Shown here in pieces: positions 24,920 through 24,952 of a stretch of DNA of 24,952 nt (its first letter is position 1; every line of letters starts with the position of its first letter). Origin of the DNA: Candidatus Omnitrophota bacterium (GTDB lineage: Bacteria; Omnitrophota; Gorgyraeia; Zapsychrales; Zapsychraceae); the NCBI GenBank assembly GCA_018399915.1, contig JAGYNW010000004.1:1-24952 (forward strand). Direction: 5' to 3'. Below the pieces are notes generated by a model, which saw only the letters and a program-made list of their open reading frames with translations, did no database searches and was not told the origin of the DNA. A program made the position numbers and the translations under genes.

Positions 24920-24948
24920 AGTATACAGAAAATATAAAAAACTGTCAA
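24920..24948 (-). promoter_or_regulatory. Main promoter of the dcw cluster (mraZ P1)
   Basis: On the minus strand a perfect -35 TTGACA (24948-24943), a 17-bp spacer and TATACT (24925-24920) lie about 190 nt upstream of the mraZ ATG. Transcription should start near 24913, just ahead of the MraZ boxes. This is the best sigma70 match in the window. Confidence 0.75.
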
Positions 24949-24952
24949 TCAT

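Overview
The window looks like a chromosomal segment of a Gram-negative bacterium, most likely Candidatus Omnitrophota (OP3, PVC superphylum). Three things point there: a meso-diaminopimelate-type MurE, a single-copy division/cell-wall (dcw) cluster, and above all a large secreted protein at 1882-4449. Its N-terminal domain and C-terminal tail (GGIDFN ... APVIINISP ... LPLLGL) match, from memory, a family that recurs in Omnitrophota genomes. The placement rests on recall and was not checked by search.

Right two thirds (8460-24948, minus strand): a compact dcw cluster in the order mraZ, rsmH, ftsL-like, ftsI, murE, murF, mraY, murD, ftsW, murG, a secreted HEXXH metallopeptidase-like gene, murC, ddl, ftsQ, ftsA. 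Most genes overlap or sit within about 35 nt of each other. The exception is a 154-nt spacer between ftsL and ftsI, which carries a hairpin and a possible promoter. A consensus-like promoter (TTGACA-17-TATACT) at the right edge is followed at once by three TGGNN repeats on a 10-bp pitch, the typical MraZ operator, so the cluster is probably autorepressed by MraZ. Together the genes make lipid II (MurC, D, E, F, MraY, MurG), D-Ala-D-Ala (Ddl) and the septal synthase FtsW-FtsI with its FtsL/FtsQ partners, plus the FtsA membrane anchor. ftsZ and murB are absent from the places where they usually lie.

Middle (4642-8444): a plus-strand two-TM membrane protein gene converges on ftsA. Divergent from it runs a minus-strand unit: single-domain response regulator, small membrane protein with an L7/L12-C-terminal-like segment, O-acetylhomoserine sulfhydrylase (metY type), and a U32-family protein of the tRNA-hydroxylase type.

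Left (1-4449): the Omnitrophota-type secreted protein, then tRNA-Arg(UCU), an AsmA-like envelope protein and tRNA-His(GUG). The two tRNA genes closely bracket the AsmA-like gene, and both encode their CCA end. A partial minus-strand reading frame of unknown identity runs off the left edge just beyond tRNA-His.

No CRISPR array, insertion sequence, prophage gene or rRNA was seen. The candidates for undescribed biology are the 1882-4449 protein with its lineage-type tail, the metallopeptidase inside the dcw cluster, and the small membrane protein facing ftsA.
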